Origin: an uncultured Planctomycetaceae bacterium
GTDB taxonomy: Bacteria; Planctomycetota; Planctomycetia; Planctomycetales; Planctomycetaceae
Direction: 5' to 3'
DNA length: 64,000 nt
Assembly (NCBI GenBank): GCA_943787265.1
Contig: CALSLT010000007.1
Span: 124,001 to 188,000, forward strand
Below are positions 1 to 7,909 of the stretch, in pieces. The number at the start of each line of letters is the position of its first letter. Position 1 is the stretch's first letter. The position numbers were made by a program, and so were the translations under genes. Below the pieces are notes generated by a model, which saw only the letters and a program-made list of their open reading frames with translations, ran no database searches and had not been told where the DNA came from.

Positions 1-515
1 GATTGTTTCTCATGCCCTTGGCTGTTTCGGTACAGAAACTGTATTCCACAGCGCTCATTACCATCGAGGAGAAGGTCGCGTACGAATTTGATAGCGAAGC
101 GTCCATTGCCTGCCCTGAAGTCAATCCAGTTACATTCTGACTTGACCGTTTTGTCTGGTGTCTGAGTCTGCAGGAATTCGCTGAATCCGGCCGCATCCTG
201 AAAGTGTCTCCGGTGTCCGGAGGGCCACGGCGTTGTTTCTGCATAGTCGCAGAACAGCTTCCGGGCTTCATCGCTCAGACGTTCCCAGGTAATCGGCATG
301 AGGCGGGCAACTTCCGACTGCCGTTTGTGCATGAGGCCCTGTGCCTGCTGCTGCAATTTCTGACTATCGAGTCTGCGTAGAAGTTCGGCGTCTTCGTCGC
401 CGACTCCCAGTTCGTCGACGACCACACATCGGTCGGTCTCGAATCGATCTCGCAATGTCGGATCACTTAGCAGTTGCGTCAGGGCGTCAACGAAGTCTCG
501 CGGCTTCACACGCAT
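1..515 (-). CDS. MNIO partner protein, 3' end beyond window
   Basis: This reading frame is open to the left edge, so only its first ~171 residues are visible. It begins inside the end of the DUF692 gene (about 29 bases of overlap), which suggests translational coupling. ATG at 515 sits directly on a GGAGG sequence, while a GTG at 509 is 6 bases from it and may be the true start. The protein is soluble and has no visible cofactor motif. Its pattern (SDPTLRDRF near the start, QAQGLMHKRQSEVARLMP in the middle, then a W/H-rich stretch around FCDYAETTPWPSGHRRHFQD) resembles the small partner proteins, such as MbnC or DUF2063 proteins, that accompany MNIO enzymes and present the substrate peptide. 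Assignment as a partner rests mainly on position; the fold is not certain. Confidence 0.6.
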   Translation of the reverse strand, partial: MRVKPRDFVDALTQLLSDPTLRDRFETDRCVVVDELGVGDEDAELLRRLDSQKLQQQAQGLMHKRQSEVARLMPITWERLSDEARKLFCDYAETTPWPSGHRRHFQDAAGFSEFLQTQTPDKTVKSECNWIDFRAGNGRFAIKFVRDLLLDGNERCGIQFLYRNSQGHEKQ

Positions 516-1308
516 CCTCCAACCGAACAAGTTCGGCCTCAATTTCACTCACGGGAGGGAAGTGAGCGTCACGCTCAAGAATGATGGCCTGTACCGGGGC
601 GTATGCGACGACCTCCTGCATCAATTCCAGCAAGTCATCCTGAACTGAAGCTGCGTGGTGATCCAGCCAGACTCCATCTCTAACGGAGTATCCAACGATG
701 TGAAGCTGTACGATGTGATCGGGATTCAGTTCTCTCAACCACTCAGCAGGATCAAAGTTGTGGTTTCGACTGTTGATCAGGAGGTTGGTCACATCCAGAA
801 GTAAACCGACTCCCGAAGTATCACAGAGTTGATTAATGAATTCGGTCTCGGACATCTCGCCAGGTAGCGGCAGGAAGGCCGTGATGTTTTCAAGGATGAG
901 TGGCTTCTGACAGAGGTCCATGACTTCACGGGCATGGTCGACCAGTGTCTGAAGTGTCCTTGCCGTGCATGGCACTGGGTTCAAATGCCCGAGTTCCACA
1001 TCGCCGCTCTTCGTGAACGCGATGTGTTCACTGATCCAATCCGGATCTGCAATTTCGGCGACGCGGCAGAATCGACGAAGGGCGACAGAATCGAGGGGAT
1101 CGGGTGTGCCAAGAGAAAGCCCAAGCCCGTGGACGTACACGGGGTACGACTGTGAGAGTTCACGCAGGATGTCTTCACCTGAGTCAAAGAAGTGCTCTGC
1201 GGTTACTTCGACACAGTCGATAGATTCAGGCTTCGAGAGAACCCAGTCCGCTATTGGACCGCGAAAGCCGACACCCACATGCGGGATTTCAACAAGCTCG
1301 TTTTCCAT
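487..1308 (-). CDS. DUF692 / MNIO-family multinuclear iron oxidase
   Basis: A 273-residue TIM-barrel-type protein of the DUF692 family, the family that includes MbnB, TglH and the bufferin enzymes. Known members use two or three iron ions and O2 to rearrange or excise cysteines in ribosomally made peptides. Expected metal-ligand motifs are visible in order: EVTAEHFFD, YPVYVHGLGLSLG, DWISEHIAF, HLNPVPC, LILENITAF, LLLDVTNLL, QLHIVGYS and LERDAHFP. The start is the ATG at 1308, which shares one base with the stop of the upstream Gly/Cys-tailed gene (TGATG), so the two are translationally coupled. A longer frame reading upstream only translates the antisense of the glycine tail. The coupling to Cys-rich-tailed proteins suggests that these tails are its substrates; this is inference. 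Confidence 0.88.
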   Translation of the reverse strand: MENELVEIPHVGVGFRGPIADWVLSKPESIDCVEVTAEHFFDSGEDILRELSQSYPVYVHGLGLSLGTPDPLDSVALRRFCRVAEIADPDWISEHIAFTKSGDVELGHLNPVPCTARTLQTLVDHAREVMDLCQKPLILENITAFLPLPGEMSETEFINQLCDTSGVGLLLDVTNLLINSRNHNFDPAEWLRELNPDHIVQLHIVGYSVRDGVWLDHHAASVQDDLLELMQEVVAYAPVQAIILERDAHFPPVSEIEAELVRLEDACEAARLR

Positions 1309-2255
1309 CACCCGCCGCAACCTCCACATCCTCCTCCGCCGCCGCCACCGCCACCGCCACCACAACTTCCACCTCCGCCACCGTCACCACCTGAGCAGCC
1401 ACCGCCACTCCATCCTCCACTAAGACCTCCGAATTTGTCGACGGTCGCAATACTATAAATCACAAGAACGAGCACGCCGGCCAGAATGAATGGCGCCCAG
1501 CCGAGCAGGAAAAAGAGACTGAAGGAGAGTCCCATTCCTATTGCTGGAAACACTGGAAAGAAACAGCGTGCGAGCACTGATTGTTTGCCATTTCGCATCA
1601 CTGAATTAGTCCCAAGAAGAATCAGCACGCTGCCGATCACCATACCGAGAATCAGTAGCCCGAACCGATGCAGATCATGTTGAAGTCCCAGGACTATTCG
1701 AACCACGCCAGTGCCAAAGAATATCGAGGCGGGAATCACTGCCGCTCGCATCGACAAGCAGCTCCGTAAGAGTTCGGCGCTGATCCAGTAGATTGCAAAA
1801 AGGCAGGTGTAGAGCCCAAGAAACTGCGGTCCGTTCAAACCAGTTGAGCAGTAGTAAACCGACAGCGCAACGGCTGCCAAGAGCAATCCGGCTCCCATCA
1901 TAGCTTGAATGGAACCGCCTTGAGTATTTGAGTCACTCCCGGCTTCCGAGGCTGACTTGAGTTTTCTGCTTGATGTTCCTGGCGTATCGACCTGAAGTTG
2001 ACCAGGGTTATCGAAGCCGTATCCACATTCGTGACATAAGTGGATGCCCCGAAGAAGAGTACTCCCGCAATCTGGACAACTGGTCGGAGTGGACTCTGTG
2101 CTGCCTTGACGATGATCGGATTCGGGATCTGGAACGGCGATCGTCTCGCCACAGTGACGGCACCGCATATCTTTTCCGAAGTGATTCCGTCGGCACCGAT
2201 ATTTCTTTCCACACTCGCACGTAATTCGAATGCTCGGTTGCTTGGTGTCAGTCAC
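1308..2255 (-). CDS. Zinc-ribbon membrane protein with Gly/Cys C-terminal tail (copy A)
   Basis: A 315-residue protein starting at a GTG that overlaps the stop of an upstream gene remnant by four bases (GTGA). Residues ~1-45 form a first zinc ribbon (CECGKKYRCR...MRCRHCG) and ~57-82 a second (SCPDCG...LCHECG). About five hydrophobic segments follow between residues ~115 and 275. The last ~41 residues (positions 1311-1433) are almost only Gly, Cys and Ser and finish on CGGCGG. Core and tail match the neighbouring copy B, so the pair are tandem paralogues. Similar Cys/Gly-tailed proteins are known in planctomycetes as near-uncomplex (TIGR04222-like) families with unknown role. The TGATG junction with the MNIO gene makes the tail a plausible modification substrate. 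Confidence 0.85.
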   Translation of the reverse strand: MTDTKQPSIRITCECGKKYRCRRNHFGKDMRCRHCGETIAVPDPESDHRQGSTESTPTSCPDCGSTLLRGIHLCHECGYGFDNPGQLQVDTPGTSSRKLKSASEAGSDSNTQGGSIQAMMGAGLLLAAVALSVYYCSTGLNGPQFLGLYTCLFAIYWISAELLRSCLSMRAAVIPASIFFGTGVVRIVLGLQHDLHRFGLLILGMVIGSVLILLGTNSVMRNGKQSVLARCFFPVFPAIGMGLSFSLFFLLGWAPFILAGVLVLVIYSIATVDKFGGLSGGWSGGGCSGGDGGGGGSCGGGGGGGGGGGCGGCGG

Positions 2256-2405
2256 TCAGAATCCTCCATTTGGTCGACAGCAAGTGCGGCTTTGCGGACC
2301 AGATGCATGAAGCCGCCGAAGAGGTCTCTGGTTTCTGTGTCCGCATTCCATAACTTGAAGACAATACTCGTGGCAGCGGTCTTGAATCCGAGTCGTAATC
2401 ACAAA
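2252..2405 (-). pseudogene. Remnant of the nucleotidyltransferase-like gene 3' end, left by tandem duplication
   Basis: Between the two tailed paralogues lies a piece encoding TETRDLFGGFMHLVRKAALAVDQMEDSE and a stop. It is nearly identical to the C-terminus of the intact gene at 3343-4101 (TEARDLFGGFMHLVREAAHAVDQMEDGA). Similarity can be followed to about 2405 with a frameshift near 2378. It has no start of its own. Its TGA overlaps the GTG of copy A exactly as the intact gene overlaps copy B. This shows that a unit of roughly 1.1 kb, from the end of the nucleotidyltransferase-like gene through the tailed gene, was duplicated in tandem. Confidence 0.85.
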
Positions 2406-2419
2406 AGATGTCATTAGGC

Positions 2420-3346
2420 TCAGCCACCACCACAGCCACCGCAGCCACCTCCACCGCAGCCACCTCCACCGCAGCCTCCACCACCTCCACCGCAGCCTCC
2501 ACCACCGCCTGAATAGCCGCCACCATTGCCTGACATGCCCGCAGCTCCGAAGCAGAATGCCCCACAAATGCCCACAATGAGAAAGCCGATCCACCCCAAA
2601 ATTGGAAATGTCGCCAGGAGTAGACCGAATCCAAGCCCAAACACGACGGGAGTGAAGCATCGGTTGCCAATGCCACCTTCCGGAAACATTCTTTTTGAGC
2701 CGATCCACATTAGGCCAGAGCCCACAGGTATCATAAGAATCAGTAATCCGAAGCGGTGCATCCCAGCCTGAAGTCCCTGATAAATTCGAAAAAGACCGAC
2801 AGCGGCATAGACGAGAATCGGTGCCATGACAACGATTCTCGCCTCATAGCGTGCGCGGATCAATTCTCCGCCGATCCAGCAGGTCACCATCGTGAGCAGA
2901 TAGAAGGCGAGGAAATGTGGGCCTTCCATGGGACCCTGAAACTTCCAGATGGCCACGCCAGATGTCGCCAGCAGTAAGAGAATTCCGGAGACCAGAGCCA
3001 CCTGAGACTCGAAGTCGATTAGGTTCTTACTGCGGTTGGAATAAGAAGCGTTGGCGTCAAGTGAAGGCTGGATATCTGATGCTGGCTTCTCTGGGCCGTG
3101 TCTGGCCAAGGCGTTGTATCCACAACTCAAGCAGACATGCCTTCCCTGCAATAGATCTGCTTTGCACTCGGGGCAACTAGTTGACATGTCGTCGAATTTG
3201 ACAGACATGTCCGCTGAGTCCTCAACTCGCAGAGATTTGCCACATTGGCGACACCGCATATTTTTACCGACGTGTTTCGGCCGGCACCTATATTTCTTTC
3301 CGCACTCACACGTAAGTTGAATACTCGTTTGCTTTGAGTCAGTCAC
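2420..3346 (-). CDS. Zinc-ribbon membrane protein with Gly/Cys C-terminal tail (copy B)
   Basis: A 308-residue paralogue of copy A. Its GTG start overlaps the stop of the upstream nucleotidyltransferase-like gene by four bases. Two zinc ribbons lie in the first ~85 residues (CECGKKYRCR...MRCRQCG and SCPECK...CLSCGY), followed by about five membrane segments. The final ~36 residues (positions 2423-2530) are Gly/Cys repeats with a GGGGC periodicity and end on CGGCGGG. The tail has more cysteines than copy A (five against four in the terminal block), so tail length and cysteine number have diverged since duplication, as expected for slippage-prone GGN repeats. Function is unknown; membrane anchoring with an exposed Cys-rich tail is what the sequence shows. 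Confidence 0.85.
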   Translation of the reverse strand: MTDSKQTSIQLTCECGKKYRCRPKHVGKNMRCRQCGKSLRVEDSADMSVKFDDMSTSCPECKADLLQGRHVCLSCGYNALARHGPEKPASDIQPSLDANASYSNRSKNLIDFESQVALVSGILLLLATSGVAIWKFQGPMEGPHFLAFYLLTMVTCWIGGELIRARYEARIVVMAPILVYAAVGLFRIYQGLQAGMHRFGLLILMIPVGSGLMWIGSKRMFPEGGIGNRCFTPVVFGLGFGLLLATFPILGWIGFLIVGICGAFCFGAAGMSGNGGGYSGGGGGCGGGGGGCGGGGCGGGGCGGCGGG

Positions 3347-4101
3347 GCGCCATCCTCCATTTGATCGACGGCGTGTGCAGCTTCGCGGACCAGATGCATG
3401 AAGCCGCCGAAGAGGTCTCTTGCCTCAGTATCTGATGGGACCGTATTCGAGTCCCATAATTCGAGTACCCTGCTTGCAGCTCCAGTCTCGATACCGAATT
3501 CTTCGCTGAACATCTTGAGGACGTCGGCTTCGGCTTCAGGCGTGAATCCTGTTTTCACAGTTAAGCAGGCATGGAGGACGCGGAAGAAACCAGAAGCGGC
3601 GTCGGACAATGCCTGCCAGAGTTGTTCCGGGCCACTCATGTGGAGGTATCTCGTACTGAGCCGGATCATCAGATTCTTCAACTCCTGCTCGCAGCGCAGA
3701 CGAAGATGATCATCAGAGATTGCCAGATCAGACATGACGTCGGAACCGGCCAGCAATTCATGATGCGATTGAATGTCGTGAAATTTGATCGGGAAAACGT
3801 CACACGACGACTTTAGATCCTCAGGGGTGACGATCATCGTCGTCAGCCGAATTTTTCGTTCGGCACTTCGAATGGCATCGGCAAGGCGATCCAACGTCGG
3901 ACAATCGACTGACTTCAGTACCAGCATTAGATTCACCTGGCTGCGTTCGGCATTGAAGTGCCCAGGTTTCACAAAGTCGCCATAAGCGATCAATGCAACC
4001 AGATCGTCTCCCATAGAATTGGAAATCGTTTCTCGCAATCCCTGAAGCGTCTCGCGTACGAGTTGCTCAGTGACAGGGTCTTTCCGTGTGAAGAAATTCA
4101 T
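3343..4101 (-). CDS. Nucleotidyltransferase-like protein with helical (HEPN-like) second half
   Basis: A 252-residue soluble protein with AGGAG about 9 bases before its ATG. Residues ~30-75 have the strand pattern of a MNT/KNTase nucleotidyltransferase (LVALIAYGDFVKPG, then VNLMLVLKSVD), but the usual GS...DxD catalytic pair is not evident (NAERSQVNLML), so it is probably a degenerate, non-catalytic fold. The second half (~130-250) is helical and could be a HEPN-type or four-helix domain. Its last ~45 codons are duplicated downstream as a remnant. It is translationally coupled to copy B, which points to a shared function with the tailed proteins. No specific function can be named. Confidence 0.65.
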   Translation of the reverse strand: MNFFTRKDPVTEQLVRETLQGLRETISNSMGDDLVALIAYGDFVKPGHFNAERSQVNLMLVLKSVDCPTLDRLADAIRSAERKIRLTTMIVTPEDLKSSCDVFPIKFHDIQSHHELLAGSDVMSDLAISDDHLRLRCEQELKNLMIRLSTRYLHMSGPEQLWQALSDAASGFFRVLHACLTVKTGFTPEAEADVLKMFSEEFGIETGAASRVLELWDSNTVPSDTEARDLFGGFMHLVREAAHAVDQMEDGA

Positions 4102-4132
4102 TGCTGGATTCTCCTGATGGTGTGGTTGAGAG

Positions 4133-5506
4133 TTACTTCAGTCGGGAACTCAATTCGTCAAATCCCCGAGCCAGCCGTTGCCGTAGCAGCTTGGCTCCGA
4201 TCTTCTCGCTGATTGCGTGACACATTTCGAGAAAGCAGTCGGCTGCTCGGTCGTCCCTCAGTTCGTGAGCTGAAAAATCTTTGAGGACATCCTGCCGCAA
4301 CAACGTCACTTCATCCAGCATTTTTTCGAGGGCTTCAACTTGCTTTGCATCGGCAGTCCCATCGATGTCTATTTGACGGGTTTCAATCTCGATCAAAGCT
4401 CGTATGTAGCCGTCCAGCCTGTGCTCGTCTTTCCGCATCTGATGATCTTTGAACCAGCGATAGCCCAGATAGGCTGCGATCAACAATGAGACGACAAATG
4501 AGCGCAGGCTCTCGGTCGAATCAACGAATTCAGGATTCAGCAGCGGACGCAGTTCGGGGCTGTAGAATTCCTGCACCCCTGGATGTACTTTGAATTGAGG
4601 CGTGCTCTGAGCAAATTGTTTGCCAGTTTCTGCCAGCTCTGTCAGTGCATTCCGTTGCTGAAATCCGGCATTCAGGACAGTGGCAGTGACAGCCTTTACG
4701 AGATTACTGGGAACACCAACCCGAGTCAGTAGCTGCGCGCGAGTCGCGACCGTTGCCACATCCGTTGACGGGATCGGAGAAGGTAGGCTTTGATAGCGAC
4801 CCGCGGGAATCTGAAACTCGGAAAGCAACAAATGCTGAGAGGCTAATGCCTTCGCATAAGGCAGCGAGAGAATCCTGCAGTGCTGTGACGTTGCAAGTTG
4901 TCGATAGATCGGGGCTCGCACTCCCGCACTGACAATCGCGCCGTCAATCGTCCCGTCACGCAATCCTTCAAGAATCTGGGGATAGGTTGAATGAACAGGC
5001 TCAATCTCATCTAACGAAAGTCCACAATGATGAATGGTCAAGATGGCCATCAGGTGATCACCAGAGCCCTTTTCCCCGAGAGCGATTCGTTTAGATCGCA
5101 AGTCCGAGACATGCTTAATGTCTTCGTCGTTGCGAACAACCAGGTGAACAACCTCAGAATAGGCGTTGGCAACAAAAGCAATTCTGGAAGTGTCCGGCTT
5201 TTCCTTCACGCTCTTTGATTCAGTCGGGATAGCCATTGCTAACGCAAAATCTACCTTTGCTTCGCCGAGCAGTTGCAAGTTCTCTGATGACCCACTGGTA
5301 TGGACTAACGAGACGTTCACTCCATGCGTGTCTTTCAGATCCTGTGCAAGACTTTCAGCTAATTCGCGGTACGCCCCTCCGTTTGGCCCAGTGGCAATGG
5401 TGACCTGACGCGGCAGCGACGTCGCGGCGCGATAGCCCCAATGGACAGCAAACGGAAGCAGTAGCAAGCTGACGACGATCGTGAGTGTGTATATCGTCTT
5501 CCGCAT
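4133..5506 (-). CDS. TAXI-family TRAP-type solute receptor with C-terminal membrane anchor
   Basis: A 457-residue protein with an N-terminal signal/anchor (residues ~5-24) followed by the TAXI-type periplasmic binding fold (VTIATGPNGGAYRELAESLA, LVHTSGSSENLQLL, DFALAMA, EKGSGDHLMA, GTIDGAIVSAG). After residue ~325 a second membrane helix (SFVVSLLIAAYLGYRWF) leads to a charged, coiled-coil-like cytoplasmic tail of ~110 residues. Typical TAXI receptors are ~320 residues, secreted, and encoded with a TRAP permease. Here there is no permease, and the receptor is tethered and carries an inside domain. It may therefore act as a sensor and not a transporter receptor. It lies 31 bases upstream of the nucleotidyltransferase-like gene in the same orientation. 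Confidence 0.8.
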   Translation of the reverse strand: MRKTIYTLTIVVSLLLLPFAVHWGYRAATSLPRQVTIATGPNGGAYRELAESLAQDLKDTHGVNVSLVHTSGSSENLQLLGEAKVDFALAMAIPTESKSVKEKPDTSRIAFVANAYSEVVHLVVRNDEDIKHVSDLRSKRIALGEKGSGDHLMAILTIHHCGLSLDEIEPVHSTYPQILEGLRDGTIDGAIVSAGVRAPIYRQLATSQHCRILSLPYAKALASQHLLLSEFQIPAGRYQSLPSPIPSTDVATVATRAQLLTRVGVPSNLVKAVTATVLNAGFQQRNALTELAETGKQFAQSTPQFKVHPGVQEFYSPELRPLLNPEFVDSTESLRSFVVSLLIAAYLGYRWFKDHQMRKDEHRLDGYIRALIEIETRQIDIDGTADAKQVEALEKMLDEVTLLRQDVLKDFSAHELRDDRAADCFLEMCHAISEKIGAKLLRQRLARGFDELSSRLK

Positions 5507-5579
5507 ATTGGCCCCAGCTGAGTCGAGGTCGTTTGAAGATGCTCATTCGTGCCGTTTAGGTGACACGTATTCCAGTGCG

Positions 5580-6284
5580 CTAATCCGGCTGGTTAGCATC
5601 GACTTTTTGACTGATGAGTTCGTCGTAGACGCTGCTCCCGACGATTCCGATGAAGGACGCAGTGACTCCAAGTCCCAACATCATGATCCCTTGGGCAAAA
5701 AATCGACCAGCGGTTGTAAGCGGATATGCGTCGCCATACCCGACGGTGGTCAAGGTCACCGTCGTCCACCAGATCGATCCTGCAAGCGTGCCGAAAACTT
5801 CTGGCTGAGTAGTGCCTTCGATTTCGTACATTCCCACAGCACTGAAGAGCACCAGGATCAAGACAACGAGCCCCATGCCGCCAAGGCGATCACGGGCCTT
5901 CACGAGGCCTGCGACAAATGCACGCATCCCGGCGCTGTAGCGGTAGAACTTCAGCATTCGGAGAACACGCAACGTTCGCACGTAATGAAGTGCAGCGACA
6001 GGAAGAAGGAATCCCAACCAAAAAGGGATAATCGCCATCAGATCCAGCAGCCCAAGTCCGGATCGAAGATAGGTGCGACCACGGCATCTCCAGCGACTTA
6101 CGAATTCAATCGTGAAGAGTGTTCCGACGATTCGTTCAGACCAGAGCCAGAAAAAGTGTCCTTGAGTACTGTCCGGGCTTTTCTCAAGGTCGATCTCAAA
6201 TATATACATCGAAACGCTGTATACGATCAGAATCTTGAGAGCGTTCTCAATCCACGATTCGAAGTCCGTTTCGCCATTCGTCAT
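5580..6284 (-). CDS. Voltage-gated-type potassium/ion channel
   Basis: A 234-residue six-helix cation channel. The start at 6284 (MTNGETDFES) has GGAG six bases upstream; the longer frame lacks support. Visible are S1-S3 helices, an S4-like arginine-spaced segment (RTLRVLRMLKFYRYSAGMRAF), S5, the pore with selectivity filter TVGYGD, and S6. No cytoplasmic regulatory domain follows, so it ends about 25 residues after S6. It would sit in the cytoplasmic membrane and pass K+ on depolarisation. It is the first gene of the minus-strand series leading to the TAXI receptor, with a 73-base gap, so common transcription is possible but not shown. Confidence 0.85.
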   Translation of the reverse strand: MTNGETDFESWIENALKILIVYSVSMYIFEIDLEKSPDSTQGHFFWLWSERIVGTLFTIEFVSRWRCRGRTYLRSGLGLLDLMAIIPFWLGFLLPVAALHYVRTLRVLRMLKFYRYSAGMRAFVAGLVKARDRLGGMGLVVLILVLFSAVGMYEIEGTTQPEVFGTLAGSIWWTTVTLTTVGYGDAYPLTTAGRFFAQGIMMLGLGVTASFIGIVGSSVYDELISQKVDANQPD

Positions 6285-6476
6285 ACACACTCCACGTTGG
6301 TGTCTTGAATGAAATAGAGAAGTTAGTCTGCTACGAACTAGTCTCGTCTTCAGCGATCGTGGGTCTGTGTCTGCGGAAGAACCTGAGTATCGAACGGACA
6401 AATTGTGTTTCGGACCATGACTGCGAGCATAAAGACTATGGATCGTGATTGTCGTCTTCGTTCCAAGCATCGCAGC

Positions 6477-6671
6477 TTAAATCGTTAGCTGCATTTGAAA
6501 CACGGGGCCAAGGCTATCGTGTGACTCATGTCCCCGTTTGACGTAATGATGCCAATCTTCAGTGTAGATCGGTGATTGCGAATCTATGAACCATTCAGCC
6601 TCGTATGCGTTGCAGCGTATGTATCTAGCGAAGTCACAAGTACCTTGGCGTTTGTGATTTTCGTATGCCAT
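6477..6671 (-). CDS. Small hypothetical protein (64 aa)
   Basis: A short frame beginning MAYENHKRQGTCDFARYI with GAGG about 7 bases before the ATG. It is rich in aromatic and charged residues and has two cysteines, no membrane segment and no recognised domain. It sits in the divergent gap between the channel gene and the third Gly/Cys-tailed gene, whose ATG lies 28 bases away on the other strand. The good ribosome-binding site and natural-looking composition make it plausible, but no homologue is recognised. The region 6285-6476 holds nothing else I can identify. Confidence 0.4.
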   Translation of the reverse strand: MAYENHKRQGTCDFARYIRCNAYEAEWFIDSQSPIYTEDWHHYVKRGHESHDSLGPVFQMQLTI

Positions 6672-6699
6672 TGCACATCCTCAAATTAGGACAATTTGA

Positions 6700-7896
6700 A
6701 TGTACTTTTCCGGAAAGTTGGCAGTTGATCCAAGTGACCTTACGGAAATTATAAAAATGCGTCCGACCAAAGGTTTTTTCAGACTGGCGAAAGAACTCTC
6801 TCAGGGATTGAACAATCAGACGGCTGAACGAGAGACGTTTGCCGCAGTTACGATCCTGCAACGACTCAACATGGCGATGCGTGCCGTTGGCGTGACGAAT
6901 ATCATTCATCTTTCCAAAGATGGAGTCCTCGTCTATGACGATCGTGAAGGCGTCGACGATGATTTCAAACAAGCAATCATTGCATTCGGGCAACAGGCGG
7001 TCGGTGGTGAGCGGCGAGAGTTTGAAGTTCTGACGCTTGCTCTCGAAGACAGTGGCGAATTGCTTGATTATCTGATCGAAATCGAGATCACCAGTTTGCA
7101 TCGCGTCGGCGAATTTCCGATTCAGTTGACGATCAACGGAGTCCTTAGAGCATTTGCGGCAGAGGATGGAGAACTGAGCGGAGATTCTCGGGATCGCTTG
7201 GCAGAATTAATGACGGATCAGAAGTGGCACGATGACGTTCAGATTTCAGCAGAGCATGAGTTCGAAGGATTCCTGGACAGACTCGATAGTGCTTGTCAGA
7301 AGCATCTTTGGGCGGACCAACTGTCTCGGAGTTCGAAGACAAGAGTTCTTCATGCGGGGGTGAACCGCAAGAGTCGAGATTACGGCTCAGGAAGTGACCC
7401 CGTTTTTTATGACGATTATCACTGGAACGATCGGTCTGAATACCTCTGGTATTGGTCGGACTCTTCTCGTACTCACCAATGCCGTCTGAGCAACTGCGAA
7501 GTCGTTGATGAGAATGGCCAAATCCTCGCGGAATGCAGTTCGACTGGAGCAGTCATTGACGGCGATGGCGTGATTCAGTCTGAAGACGGCTGCCCAGAAG
7601 ATGATGTTGAAGAAGTTGGTATCGAATCGGACGAAACCAGCGACGATGCTGTTGAATCGGAAATTGAAGTCGCTGCGGCCAGCATCGCATCGGTAGACGA
7701 TGTGTCATCTGAGAGTGAGTCTGCAGCGGGTGGCTCCGAATCGTCGGGAGGGTGGCTGAGTAATTTCTTTGGGCTTGGTGATTCCGGCGGCGGCGGCGGT
7801 TGGTTCGGTGAGGGAGACGGCGACTCTGGTGGTGACAGCGGCGGAGATGGAGGAGGGTGTGGTGGCGGTTGCGGAGGGTGTGGTGGCGGTGATTGA
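6700..7896 (+). CDS. Gly/Cys-tailed protein with unrelated core (copy C)
   Basis: A 398-residue protein with AGGA 8 bases before its ATG. Its core is soluble and unlike copies A and B: residues ~1-230 are a mixed helix/strand region, ~235-275 are Tyr/Trp/Asp-rich (DPVFYDDYHWNDRSEYLWYW), and ~280-350 are very acidic and Ser-rich. Residues ~361-398 (positions 7783-7893) form a Gly tail that ends GGGCGGGCGGCGGGD. The terminal CGGCGG is shared with A and B although the cores are unrelated, which argues that the tail is a functional module. It is transcribed divergently from the MNIO cluster and is followed 13 bases later by a GRDP-like gene. No signal peptide is visible. Confidence 0.78.
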   Translation: MYFSGKLAVDPSDLTEIIKMRPTKGFFRLAKELSQGLNNQTAERETFAAVTILQRLNMAMRAVGVTNIIHLSKDGVLVYDDREGVDDDFKQAIIAFGQQAVGGERREFEVLTLALEDSGELLDYLIEIEITSLHRVGEFPIQLTINGVLRAFAAEDGELSGDSRDRLAELMTDQKWHDDVQISAEHEFEGFLDRLDSACQKHLWADQLSRSSKTRVLHAGVNRKSRDYGSGSDPVFYDDYHWNDRSEYLWYWSDSSRTHQCRLSNCEVVDENGQILAECSSTGAVIDGDGVIQSEDGCPEDDVEEVGIESDETSDDAVESEIEVAAASIASVDDVSSESESAAGGSESSGGWLSNFFGLGDSGGGGGWFGEGDGDSGGDSGGDGGGCGGGCGGCGGGD

Positions 7897-7909
7897 TTTT
7901 TCTATCAAA

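Noticed and set aside
1192..1458. Proline-rich ORF on the plus strand
   Set aside because: It is the antisense of the Gly/Cys tail of copy A; the same artefact produces Trp/Arg-rich and Ala/Val-rich frames around 2248-2708 opposite or out of frame with copy B.
5481..6308. 275-codon plus-strand ORF
   Set aside because: It covers the antisense of the voltage-gated-type channel, whose protein has clear S4 and pore motifs, and shows no domain of its own.
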